Made by a program: the position numbers and the translations under genes. This document shows, piece by piece, positions 48,941-56,962 of a stretch of 64,000 bases of DNA (position 1 is the stretch's first letter; the number at the start of each line of letters is the position of its first letter). The DNA lies in NCBI GenBank assembly GCA_035292585.1, contig DATDPU010000004.1, positions 1 to 64,000 of the forward strand, written 5' to 3'. A model generated the notes under the pieces. It saw only the letters and a list, made by a program, of their open reading frames with translations. It was not told the DNA's origin and did not search any database. Origin of the DNA: DASSFZ01 sp035292585. Its GTDB lineage: Bacteria; Chloroflexota; Anaerolineae; Fen-1058.

Positions 48941-51190
48941 TCAAAAATCCGAAATCCGCATTACCAGCAGCGTCATATCGTCCATCTGCGCCGCGCTGGA
49001 CTGGAAAGCGACCACCTCATCGAACAGCACAGCGCACAGCTGATCGGGCGGCAGTGCGGCATTCTCCCGCGCCCGCTTGGCCCAATGCTCGACGCCGAAC
49101 TCGGCCCCATTCGGATCGAGCGCGTCGGTCATGCCGTCGGTATACAGGATCAACGTCTCGCCCGGCGAAAGGAATATCTCCGCCTCCGCCAGATCCAATT
49201 CGTCGCCGTCGAGCATACCCAGCAACATGCCCGGCGCGCCGAGCAGCACATCGTAACCATCGCTGCGCAGCCACAACGGCCGATCGTGCCCGGCGCGGCA
49301 GTAAACCAGGCGGCGGGCCTCTACCTCCAGAATGGCATAGAACACGGTGACGAACATCTGCGCATGGGCAACCTCCGCGAGCATGCGGTTGACCGCGGTC
49401 AACACCTGGCGCGGCGAGTCGGAGCGGCGCGCCTCCGAGCCGATCAGCGCGCGAGCGACCCCCATGTAAAAGGCCGCCGGCAGCCCCTTATCCGATACAT
49501 CGGCAATGAGCACACCCAACCGCCCATCGCCCAGATCGATCACATCGTACAGATCGCCGCCGACTTCGCGCGCCGGGCGGTAGGCGGCGGCGAAGCGCAC
49601 CCCGGCGATGGAGGGGAAAGTCTCCGGCAACAGCCGCCGCTGCAAATCGCGCGCCAATTCCAGCTCGCGTTCGAGACGTTCCTTCTTGATCAATTCAGCC
49701 TGCGCCGCTTCCAGCTGCTTGACCTTGTCGTGCAAGGCTTCCATCAACCGGGCGCGCTGGATCGAGACGGCCACCTGTTCGCCGAACATCTTGAGCAGGG
49801 CCACACTCCCCGGCGCAAAACGTGTCCGGTGCAGGCTATTCACGATCAACAGGCCCACCAGCGTATCCTCGACCACCAACGGCACGCGCAGACCGGCTTG
49901 CAGCGCTCTGATCTGCTCAGGCGGCAGGCTGATCGCCGGCGGCACGCCGACGACCGACTCCGGTTCGCCGCGTTCAAGCATCGAAGCGGGCAAGCGGTCT
50001 AACGGGCGAACCTGTGCCTCTTCCCAACCGGATACCGCCAGCACCTGCCCGGTGTCGGGCGGTTCGACGAGATACAAGATCGCGCGATCGGCGCCGCACA
50101 ACTCGCGGGCATAATGCACCACGCGCTCGGCAATTTCTGCCAGGCGCATCGACCCACTGAGCCGTTGGCTGATATCCTGCAACGCAATCAGCGCCTCGGT
50201 CCGCTGGGCCAACACTTTATTCGCCGCTTCCACCTCGGCCAGCTTGCGCTGGAGCGCGCGCGAGGTCTCATCCAGTGTGCTCTCCCGCGCGGTCAGCAGT
50301 TGCTGGACCTTGCGCAGCGCCGTCGCGCCCACACGCGCTGCATCTTCCAGCGGCACGTAACCCTGTTCGGCCAGGCGCGCCAGGTAGCCTTCCAGCGGCA
50401 GCAGGCTGGGGGTAGAAACCAGTTCGGAGAAACTGGTCATCCCACCGTGTACGCGATAAACGTCGAAGGCGGTGAGCTCGCCCAGGTAGCCGGTGCCGTG
50501 ACAGTGCCGGCAACCGGCGGCCGTGTAGAACGTGGCGCCGCCGTCGATCGTATGCCGCTCGATCATCGTCTCGACGAGCGCCGCGAGTGGGCGGTGCGGT
50601 TGCTTGCAGTGGGTGCACAACACCGCAACGCGCTGCACGGCGATGACCCAGGCCACCAGCGACATTTGGCTGGGGCTGCAGCCCAGGCCCACCAGCTCTT
50701 GCAGCACTTCGCCGCCGACCAGCGCGGTATCGATTTGGGTGAGGATGCGGCGACCGGCCGCCGCCGCATGAAAGGCCGCCTGCGCCGTCACCGTGTTGAG
50801 CCGATCGAGCACCAGCAGATCGGGGGCGCGCAGCATGGCTTGCTGCAAGCCGATGCTGAATCCGTCGATGTGATCGATCGGCGCCGAGATGAACTCGATC
50901 TGCTTGCGCTGGTGATTGGCCACGCGCAGCGCGCTCCGATCCGGGCCGACGATGAGCGCGCGCACCTTCCGATCGAGCGCAACGCGGTCGAGCATGTGGC
51001 GCATCAAGATCGCGGTAATCGTCGAGCGACCGGACTGCGCGATTGGCCCATCGTTGGTTCCAGCCAGGCCGCTCTGCGCCGAGCGCGGACCAAGCCCGGC
51101 GACCACCGTAATGCCGCGCTGATCATTGACGATCTGCGCCAGCAAGACGTCCACTTCGGGGAGATGGAAGAAGTCTTTGAGATCCAGCAT
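48941..51190 (-). CDS. GspE/PilB-like domain fused to GAF and SpoIIE-type PP2C phosphatase
   Basis: 749 residues. Residues 1-260 resemble the C-terminal half of type II secretion/type IV pilus ATPases, including the zinc module CTHC (about 190) and CRHCHGTGYLGELTAFDVYRV (about 226). The Walker A place reads GPIAQSGRST, without the invariant Lys, so ATP hydrolysis is doubtful. A coiled coil (about 295-335), a GAF domain (about 335-490) and a PP2C/SpoIIE domain (about 530-745: EVGGDLYDVI, IADVSDKGLPAAFYM, YTDGMTDA, MDDMTLLVM) follow. I infer a cytoplasmic phosphatase that signals on pilus or secretion machinery. Confidence 0.88.
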   Translation of the reverse strand: MLDLKDFFHLPEVDVLLAQIVNDQRGITVVAGLGPRSAQSGLAGTNDGPIAQSGRSTITAILMRHMLDRVALDRKVRALIVGPDRSALRVANHQRKQIEFISAPIDHIDGFSIGLQQAMLRAPDLLVLDRLNTVTAQAAFHAAAAGRRILTQIDTALVGGEVLQELVGLGCSPSQMSLVAWVIAVQRVAVLCTHCKQPHRPLAALVETMIERHTIDGGATFYTAAGCRHCHGTGYLGELTAFDVYRVHGGMTSFSELVSTPSLLPLEGYLARLAEQGYVPLEDAARVGATALRKVQQLLTARESTLDETSRALQRKLAEVEAANKVLAQRTEALIALQDISQRLSGSMRLAEIAERVVHYARELCGADRAILYLVEPPDTGQVLAVSGWEEAQVRPLDRLPASMLERGEPESVVGVPPAISLPPEQIRALQAGLRVPLVVEDTLVGLLIVNSLHRTRFAPGSVALLKMFGEQVAVSIQRARLMEALHDKVKQLEAAQAELIKKERLERELELARDLQRRLLPETFPSIAGVRFAAAYRPAREVGGDLYDVIDLGDGRLGVLIADVSDKGLPAAFYMGVARALIGSEARRSDSPRQVLTAVNRMLAEVAHAQMFVTVFYAILEVEARRLVYCRAGHDRPLWLRSDGYDVLLGAPGMLLGMLDGDELDLAEAEIFLSPGETLILYTDGMTDALDPNGAEFGVEHWAKRARENAALPPDQLCAVLFDEVVAFQSSAAQMDDMTLLVMRISDF

Positions 51191-51245
51191 AACGGCCTGT
51201 GCGGATTATACTCATTCGAGCGCTCGCATGCCAATAGGACAGCCA

Positions 51246-51420
51246 CCCCACTCCCCAGGGCAATCGCATCTAAATTCTCGCACAGCGCAAATACAGACGT
51301 GATGGCTCACCGTCCGCGTCCCCGCGGACGGCCCGCGAGGACGCGGGCCGAGAGCAGTGGCCTATTTTCAGAGCCGATCGGCTATTGACATATTAGATGC
51401 GATTGCCCTACCCCACTCCC
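51246..51420. mobile_element. MITE with 17-bp terminal repeats and a 10-bp target duplication
   Basis: Terminal inverted repeats AGGGCAATCGCATCTAA (51257-51273) and TTAGATGCGATTGCCCT (51393-51409) are perfect. Outside them CCCCACTCCC is repeated directly (51246-51255 and 51411-51420), the mark of transposition. Inside are two GC hairpins (CCGTCCGCGTCCCCGCGGACGG, by halves, and CCCGCG/CGCGGG) like those of the 15123 element. It is too short to code for a transposase. Confidence 0.85.
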
Positions 51421-51428
51421 GCTTCATC

Positions 51429-51457
51429 TTGACGCCCCCTACCCTCAATGGTATTAT
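51429..51457 (+). promoter_or_regulatory. Promoter of the acylphosphatase-FecR operon
   Basis: -35 TTGACG (51429-51434), 17-nt spacer, -10 TATTAT (51452-51457). It begins nine bases after the MITE target site. Confidence 0.8.
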
Positions 51458-51480
51458 GCCTCGCATCTCCTGGAAGCCCC

Positions 51481-51765
51481 ATGACCCCATCCACTGAGCG
51501 CCTTCACGCAATCGTCCACGGCCGGGTGCAAGGCGTGAACTTTCGCTACTACACTCAGCGCACGGCGCAAGCGCTTCAACTGACCGGCTGGGTCGCCAAT
51601 CGACCCGATGGGACGGTCGAAGTTGCCGCTGAAGGCCCGCGTGCAGCGCTCGACCAGCTGCTCGACTTTCTGCGCCAGGGTCCCAGCCATGCCCAGGTCG
51701 ATCGCGTCGAGGTCGACTGGCCGGCCGCGACCGGTCGATTCACGCACTTTCAGGTCACCGGCTGA
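51481..51765 (+). CDS. acyP: Acylphosphatase
   Basis: 94 residues from the ATG at 51481. The ATG at 51448 lies within the -10 box. The active-site motif GRVQGVNFRYY holds the catalytic Arg, and TGWVANRPDGTVEV holds the catalytic Asn. It hydrolyses acyl phosphates in the cytoplasm. Its TGA overlaps the ATG of the FecR-like gene (TGATG), so translation is coupled. Confidence 0.95.
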   Translation: MTPSTERLHAIVHGRVQGVNFRYYTQRTAQALQLTGWVANRPDGTVEVAAEGPRAALDQLLDFLRQGPSHAQVDRVEVDWPAATGRFTHFQVTG

Positions 51766-53009
51766 TGAACCACAACCCGGAGCGGCTGGCCTGGACGGTG
51801 TTGTTCCTGTCCTTCGGCATGTGCGTGGCGCTCGCGATCAGCGTGCCGTTAGGGGTGCAGTCGTTCCTGACCAATACCGCCGACCCCGTCCCGCTCGTCC
51901 TGGAAGTACAACAAGGCACGGTCCTGTTGCGCCGGCCCGCCTCGCCCGATTTTATCGGCGTGACCGACCAGACGACCGACGTGCCCGAAGGCTCAGTCAT
52001 CCGCACCGACCCATCGACCCAGGCGATTCTCACCGCGCGCGATCCCGACCTGGTGACGAACCGAGTGGTCATCCAGGTGTACGGCAGTACCGATGTCACG
52101 CTGGAACGGGCGAACTCGCCGCGCTTCGCCGTCAGCCCCAACCCCCACCGGCTCGACCTGTTCGTGACGAATGGGCGAATCCGCATCAACGTGCTGAATG
52201 ACTCGAATCGGGCGGTGGTGGTGACAGCGCGCTCGCCGCAGGGTGAAGTCGCTTTAACGACCGGCACGTACGCCATGGAAGTCACCAACGAGGAACTTCA
52301 AGTGACCGTGCGGGAAGGCCGGGCGACGGTCAGCGCGCAGGAGGTGTCGGTCACGATCGAGCCTTCGCAACGCGCCGCAGTGCGCCTGGGCCAACCACCG
52401 GAAGGCGGCCTGGCCGGCGAGCGACCGCTCATCGCCAACGGTAGTTTTTCGGCGCAGATTGAGCCGGCCTGGAGGATTGAGCACGGGTCGCAAGAGGAAA
52501 CCGAACCAACCGGGAAGGTGGTTCCCACGACGATGATTGGCCGGCGCGCCGCCGTCTTCGAGCGGTCGGGGCCAAGCCACGCCGAGACGCGTCTGGTGCA
52601 AGACATCAATCGGGATGTGACCGATGCGGCCTCGCTCACCCTGCACTTTGCCGTTCTGGTCAATTTTCAAGATGTGCCGGTGTGCGGCTCGCTGGGCAGC
52701 GAGTGTCCGATGATGGTCAAGCTCGAATATTGGGATACCTCGGGTGCGAACCGCGAATGGTTGCACGGCTTCTACATCCTAAACGACCCGAATAATATCA
52801 ACAAACCCTTCTGCGATGCGTGCACCCGCCGGTTCGAGCATCAGCGCGTGATCATCAACACCTGGGTGCTGTACGACTCCGGCAACTTGATGGAAGTGTT
52901 GGCTACAGACGAATCCCAACCGGCGCGCATCACCCGCCTCACCTTCTACGCTTCCGGCCACTCCTACCGTTCGGCCATCACCGACGTAGAACTGTTGGTG
53001 CAGGATTAA
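51765..53009 (+). CDS. Membrane-anchored FecR-like protein
   Basis: 414 residues. One N-terminal membrane helix (about 10-33), then an extracytoplasmic FecR-type beta domain (about 45-210, QGTVLLRRPASP, EGSVIRTDPSTQAIL, GTYAMEVTNEELQVTVREG). The second half (about 220-414) is beta-rich, with Cys pairs (VPVCGSLGSECP, FCDACTRR), and may be a carbohydrate-binding-like fold. No sigma factor or TonB receptor is nearby, so it is not the classical FecR signalling setting. Confidence 0.8.
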   Translation: MNHNPERLAWTVLFLSFGMCVALAISVPLGVQSFLTNTADPVPLVLEVQQGTVLLRRPASPDFIGVTDQTTDVPEGSVIRTDPSTQAILTARDPDLVTNRVVIQVYGSTDVTLERANSPRFAVSPNPHRLDLFVTNGRIRINVLNDSNRAVVVTARSPQGEVALTTGTYAMEVTNEELQVTVREGRATVSAQEVSVTIEPSQRAAVRLGQPPEGGLAGERPLIANGSFSAQIEPAWRIEHGSQEETEPTGKVVPTTMIGRRAAVFERSGPSHAETRLVQDINRDVTDAASLTLHFAVLVNFQDVPVCGSLGSECPMMVKLEYWDTSGANREWLHGFYILNDPNNINKPFCDACTRRFEHQRVIINTWVLYDSGNLMEVLATDESQPARITRLTFYASGHSYRSAITDVELLVQD

Positions 53010-53043
53010 CGCGCCGGGTTCGGCACAGGTCGCTTGTACGCAA

Positions 53044-53108
53044 AGACCTGCGAGGTCTGTACCCGCGCTATCACACTTCGGGGCGCTTCGCGGAGACTTC
53101 GCAGGTCT
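53044..53108. repeat. GACCTGCGAGGTC-family palindrome
   Basis: AGACCTGCGAGGTCT (53044-53058) and AGACTTCGCAGGTCT (53094-53108) form a long stem with one G-U pair between two convergent genes. Compare 13852-13884. Confidence 0.75.
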
Positions 53109-53109
53109 C

Positions 53110-53985
53110 TTATTTCGGCGCGTTCACGAAGAACGGTTCAGGGTCGATGATCTCGCCATAGCCGCCGTTCTTCGCGCCGATCTTCTTGAGCGAGAGGTGC
53201 AGGTGCGCCGCGCTCGTATTGCCGGTGTTGTCGGCCAGCGCGATCAACTGCCCGGCCTTCACCGCATCGCCCACCTTCACTTTGGCCGAGCCTTCTGTCA
53301 GGTGCGCGTAGATCGTCTCGTACTCGCCATCGTTACGTTTATGGCGGAGGCGAATCGAATAGCCGTAGGGATGCCCGGCCTTGCGCCAACCCGCCAACGT
53401 CACCACGCCGTCGGCGCAGGCATAAATATTGGTCCCGTTTGGGGCGCGGATATCGACGCCCTCGTGACCGGGTAAACCAAACTTGCTGTAATAGTCCGGC
53501 CGCTGTCCAAACTTCTGCGTGTACACTTTGTAATCGCTCGGCCAGACCAGCGTGAGTTTTTGCTGCTCCAGAGCAGGGAGGGGCGGAGGTGGAGCGGGTT
53601 GGGTCGGGACCGTTTCAGATACGGCAGCGCTCTTGCCAAAACGACCCGTCACCAAAATTCGTTGAGCCATGAGCCGCCGCAGCGCCGCCGGTTCGGTCAC
53701 CCGGATCACGTCCAGATCGAACTTGGCGTTGGCCGTATTCTTGGGGTTTTTCAGCCAGGCGAGGATGTCGTCTTCCTGATTGGGCTGGCGCGCCGCGCCC
53801 GGCTGGTTCCACGAAGTGGGGTGAATCACGGTGATCGTGTGCTGTTCACCTCGGAAGCTCACCGCATCGTCGGCGCTCTGCGTTAGCGTTGGCCGGAAGC
53901 GCAGAATATAATCTTGCAACGCCTGATACCACTCCCAGCCTGCGCCTTGCGGCAACAAAACGACATGACTGCGATGATGCGTCAT
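53110..53985 (-). CDS. M23 family metallopeptidase-like protein without signal peptide
   Basis: 291 residues; GGAGGCAAGC precedes the ATG. The C-terminal half (about 150-285) is a LytM/M23 domain with the zinc ligands in GHEGVDIRAP and HLHLSL, and the third His in YAHLTEG. The N-terminal 110 residues (PQGAGWEWYQALQDYILRF) are an unfamiliar domain. No signal peptide or membrane segment is visible, which is odd for a cell-wall hydrolase. It could be exported by another route or have lost this role. Confidence 0.88.
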   Translation of the reverse strand: MTHHRSHVVLLPQGAGWEWYQALQDYILRFRPTLTQSADDAVSFRGEQHTITVIHPTSWNQPGAARQPNQEDDILAWLKNPKNTANAKFDLDVIRVTEPAALRRLMAQRILVTGRFGKSAAVSETVPTQPAPPPPLPALEQQKLTLVWPSDYKVYTQKFGQRPDYYSKFGLPGHEGVDIRAPNGTNIYACADGVVTLAGWRKAGHPYGYSIRLRHKRNDGEYETIYAHLTEGSAKVKVGDAVKAGQLIALADNTGNTSAAHLHLSLKKIGAKNGGYGEIIDPEPFFVNAPK

Positions 53986-54011
53986 GCTTGCCTCCTTTGG
54001 GCATGAAGCGG

Positions 54012-54713
54012 CTACTCGAACGCCAGCCCGCGTTCTTTCAAACTCACAAACTGCTGTTGTCCGATGATCAAGTGATCGAGCACCTCGATATCCAGCAACC
54101 GGCCCGCGCCGATCATCTCGCGCGTCACGGCGACATCTTCGGGCGAGGGCGCCGCATCGCCAGAAGGGTGATTGTGGGCGACGATCAAGGCAGCCGCATT
54201 TTGCCGGATGGCTTCGCGGAAGACCTCGGAGACGCGGATCATCGTCGTGTTCAGACTGCCGACGTACACCGTCGGCGAAGCAATGACCCGATTGCGCGTG
54301 TCGAGCAGCAGCACCCGTAACTGCTCCTGTTCGAGCAGCGCCATCTCCGCCATCAAAATGTTGGCTGCGTCGGCCGGGGTGCGGATCTGCGGTCGCTCGT
54401 CGGGGGTCGCGGCCAGCAAGCGCCGGCCCAGTTCGAACGCCGCTTTGACCTGCACGATCTTGGCTTCACCCAAGCCGCGTTCCTGCGCCAACTCGGCGAT
54501 CGATTTGCGCGCCAGACCCACTAAGCCGTAGGTGTTCAAGAGCCGCTGCGCCAGGTTGAGGACATTCTCGCCGCCGCTGCCGATGCGCAGGATGATCGCC
54601 AGCAGCTCGGCGTTGGAGAGCGCGCTCGCCCCGGCGTAGGCCAACCGCTCGCGCGGCCGGTCTCCGCAGGGCATGTCTTTGATGGTCGAGTGGTATTCGA
54701 CGCATTCGCCCAT
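54012..54713 (-). CDS. radC: RadC/JAB-domain protein
   Basis: 233 residues from the ATG at 54713 (GGAGGGATA before it). N-terminal HhH region (LSNAELLAIILRIGSGG), then the JAB/MPN domain with the metal motif HNHPSGDAAPSPED. The family was once linked to DNA repair, but its true function is unsettled. Confidence 0.95.
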   Translation of the reverse strand: MGECVEYHSTIKDMPCGDRPRERLAYAGASALSNAELLAIILRIGSGGENVLNLAQRLLNTYGLVGLARKSIAELAQERGLGEAKIVQVKAAFELGRRLLAATPDERPQIRTPADAANILMAEMALLEQEQLRVLLLDTRNRVIASPTVYVGSLNTTMIRVSEVFREAIRQNAAALIVAHNHPSGDAAPSPEDVAVTREMIGAGRLLDIEVLDHLIIGQQQFVSLKERGLAFE

Positions 54714-54734
54714 TATCCCTCCTGTCGCGCCTGG

Positions 54735-54764
54735 ACTATACTGCAAGAGATTCGGCGGTGTCAA
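54735..54764 (-). promoter_or_regulatory. radC promoter
   Basis: -35 TTGACA (54759-54764), 18-nt spacer, -10 TATAGT (54735-54740). A divergent extended -10 (TGGTATAAT, ending at 54783) faces the zinc-ribbon gene. Confidence 0.75.
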
Positions 54765-54821
54765 GCGGTGAGTGTGGTATAATCGCGCTCGTTTCCGTCC
54801 AGAATTGGGGAGACCTCTCAC

Positions 54822-55352
54822 ATGGACATCATTCAAATCGTGCTGGCCTTTCTGGCGTTTACCGGCGCGTTTATCGCCGCGCTGTGGCTGGCCCTGATCG
54901 TCTGGACCTTCCGCGACATGCGCTCGCGTTCGCGCGATATTTTCGCCCAGATCCTGGCCGCGCTGGTAGTGGCCGTGCTCAACCTGCCCGGCTTGATCAT
55001 TTACATGATGCTGCGGCCCAAGGAAACACTGGCCGAAGCCTACGAGCGGTCGTTGGAAGAGGAAGCGCTGCTACAAGGCATCGAAGAAGTGGAACGCTGT
55101 CCCGGCTGCGGCGGCCGCGTCCGGGCCGATTTCTTAGTTTGCCCCGCGTGTAATACCCGCTTGAAGAAAGCCTGCCGGTCATGCGGCCGGGCCATCAACT
55201 TGCGCTGGAATGTCTGCCCCTATTGCGGCACACCGCAGATTAGCAGCGCCGCGCACGCGCCGGCCGCGCCGGCCCTCGAAAGCGCCGAACATACGCAGCG
55301 CATATCCAGGCGCAAAGAGGAAGGCGGCGAAGCGCCGATCGAGGCCGCCTAA
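54822..55352 (+). CDS. Membrane protein with double zinc ribbon
   Basis: 176 residues. Two membrane helices (about 4-28 and 45-64) are followed by a cytoplasmic double zinc ribbon: CPGC with CPAC (about 92-110) and CRSC with CPYC (about 118-137). The tail is polar. Function unknown. The zinc ribbon probably mediates protein or nucleic-acid binding at the membrane. Confidence 0.85.
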   Translation: MDIIQIVLAFLAFTGAFIAALWLALIVWTFRDMRSRSRDIFAQILAALVVAVLNLPGLIIYMMLRPKETLAEAYERSLEEEALLQGIEEVERCPGCGGRVRADFLVCPACNTRLKKACRSCGRAINLRWNVCPYCGTPQISSAAHAPAAPALESAEHTQRISRRKEEGGEAPIEAA

Positions 55353-55355
55353 CCC

Positions 55356-55382
55356 TAGGGGCGAGTCGCGGACTCGCCCCTA
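55356..55382 (+). terminator. Terminator of the zinc-ribbon gene
   Basis: 12-bp perfect stem (TAGGGGCGAGTC at 55356-55367, GACTCGCCCCTA at 55371-55382) followed by CGTTTTAG. Confidence 0.8.
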
Positions 55383-55385
55383 CGT

Positions 55386-55540
55386 TTTAGATCATATTCA
55401 GAACAAGTGCATCGACAGTAGTATAGCCCCTCGTGGGCGTCCAACGGGCACGCGCCTGGCGGCCCACCGCCGCTTTGCGGCGGACATGGGCAGGCCCTAC
55501 GCTACGGCGCACGGGTTCGATGCATGCGCGCTTTAGATCA
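55386..55540. mobile_element. Possible MITE at the pyk stop codon, 9-bp target duplication
   Basis: TTTAGATCA is present at 55386-55394 and again at 55532-55540, where it spans the pyk stop codon. The 137 bp between contain subterminal TGCATCGA/TCGATGCA and two internal GC hairpins (GGGCGT..ACGCGCC; CACCGCCGC/GCGGCGG), the same design as the elements at 15123 and 51256. The ends themselves are not perfect inverted repeats. Confidence 0.5.
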
Positions 55541-56945
55541 CGTGAACCTTCAGCATGTTCGTCTTGTGATCCGCGCCGGCGGGGATGCCCGCCGTGATCA
55601 CGATGGTATCGCCCCGCCCGGCCAGACCGGACGCCTGGGCCAGCTGGGTGGCGGACTGGATCATCTCGTCGGTCGTGGTGTACGCGGGGGCCAGCATCGG
55701 GATGACGCCCCAAGCCAGCGCGAGCTGCCGTTGCACTTCGGGGCGCGGCGTCACGGCGATCACCGGCGTGCGCGGCCGGTAACTGGCGACCCAACGCGCC
55801 GTGTAGCCGGAATAGGTCGAGGTCACGATCGCCTTGGCCTCCAGCTCGTCGGCGATCTCGACCGTGGCCTGGCTGATGGCCGTGGTCGCAGACTGCGCCT
55901 TATCCTCCCACAGATGCTGCAGCGCGTGTTCGTAGTGGATATGCTCCTCGGTGATCGCGGCGATCCGCGCCATCATCTGCACCGATTGGATCGGATACTC
56001 GCCGGTCGCCGTCTCGGCCGATAACATCACCGCGCTGGTTCCGTCGAGGATCGCATTCGCGACGTCGCTGGCTTCGGCGCGCGTGGGGCGCGGGTTCGTG
56101 ATCATCGAGTTGAGCATCTGCGTGGCGGTGATCACCGGAATGCCGGCGCGATTGCAGCGCGCGATGAAATCCTTCTGGACAAAGGGCACGCGCTCGGCCG
56201 GTATCTCCACCCCCAGGTCACCCCGCGCGATCATGATCGCATCGCTACACGCGAGAATCTCGTCGAACGCATCCAGCGCTTCGGCCTTCTCGATCTTGGC
56301 GACGATCGGGATGTGCGCGCCCTGGGCTTCGAGCGTGTCACGCAGCAGGCAGACATCGCTCCCGGTGCGCACGAAGGAGAGCGCCAGGAAATCCACCGCC
56401 TGCTGGATGGCGAAGGCCAGGTCGGCGCGGTCCTTGTCCGTCAAGGGCGAGAGCGAAAGGGGTGCGCCCGGCGCGGCGACCCCCTTGTGCGAGCTGAGCG
56501 GCCCACCGCTGACGACGCGACAGCGGATATCGCTCTCAGTGGTATCCAACACGACAAACTCCAACTGCCCATCGTCGAGCAACAGGCGTTGGCCGGGGAC
56601 AACCTCGCGCACCAGATCGGGATGGGGCAGGTGTATCTCACCGGCATTCCCCGGCACGGCGCGCGTCGTCAAAACAACTTCGTCGCCGGGGCGCGTCAGC
56701 GTGTAGCCGCCCTCGATCTCGCCGATCCGCAGTTTCGGGCCTTGCAGATCGCCGAGCAGCGCCACGAGCGCGCCCTCCGCTTGTGCGGCGTGTCGCACGT
56801 TGGCAATGCGCAGCGCGTGCGCCGCGTGATCGCCGTGCGAAAAGTTGATGCGTGCGACGTTCATCCCGGCGCGGATCAGTGTCCGCAGCATCTCGACGCT
56901 AGCGCACGCCGGCCCGACGGTGCAAACGATCTTCGTGCGTGGCAT
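55533..56945 (-). CDS. pyk: Pyruvate kinase
   Basis: 470 residues. TKIVCTVGPA at the N-terminus, GMNVARINFSHG, catalytic Lys in IVAKIEKAEAL, MIARGDLGVEIP for metal/ADP binding, and AEASDVANAILDGTSAVML in the barrel. The C-terminal allosteric domain is present, but no PEP-utiliser extension. It makes pyruvate and ATP from PEP. It begins 17 bp after the degV-like gene and is likely to share its transcript. Confidence 0.97.
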   Translation of the reverse strand: MPRTKIVCTVGPACASVEMLRTLIRAGMNVARINFSHGDHAAHALRIANVRHAAQAEGALVALLGDLQGPKLRIGEIEGGYTLTRPGDEVVLTTRAVPGNAGEIHLPHPDLVREVVPGQRLLLDDGQLEFVVLDTTESDIRCRVVSGGPLSSHKGVAAPGAPLSLSPLTDKDRADLAFAIQQAVDFLALSFVRTGSDVCLLRDTLEAQGAHIPIVAKIEKAEALDAFDEILACSDAIMIARGDLGVEIPAERVPFVQKDFIARCNRAGIPVITATQMLNSMITNPRPTRAEASDVANAILDGTSAVMLSAETATGEYPIQSVQMMARIAAITEEHIHYEHALQHLWEDKAQSATTAISQATVEIADELEAKAIVTSTYSGYTARWVASYRPRTPVIAVTPRPEVQRQLALAWGVIPMLAPAYTTTDEMIQSATQLAQASGLAGRGDTIVITAGIPAGADHKTNMLKVHVI

Positions 56946-56962
56946 TCCGTCTGACTCGCAAC

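Noticed and set aside
50114..51388. 424-codon plus-strand frame
   Set aside because: It is antisense to the PP2C fusion gene and runs through the MITE, so it is not a gene.
55500..55531. GGGTTCGATGC resembling a tRNA T-arm
   Set aside because: No acceptor, D or anticodon stems can be built around it. It belongs to the palindromic insertion.
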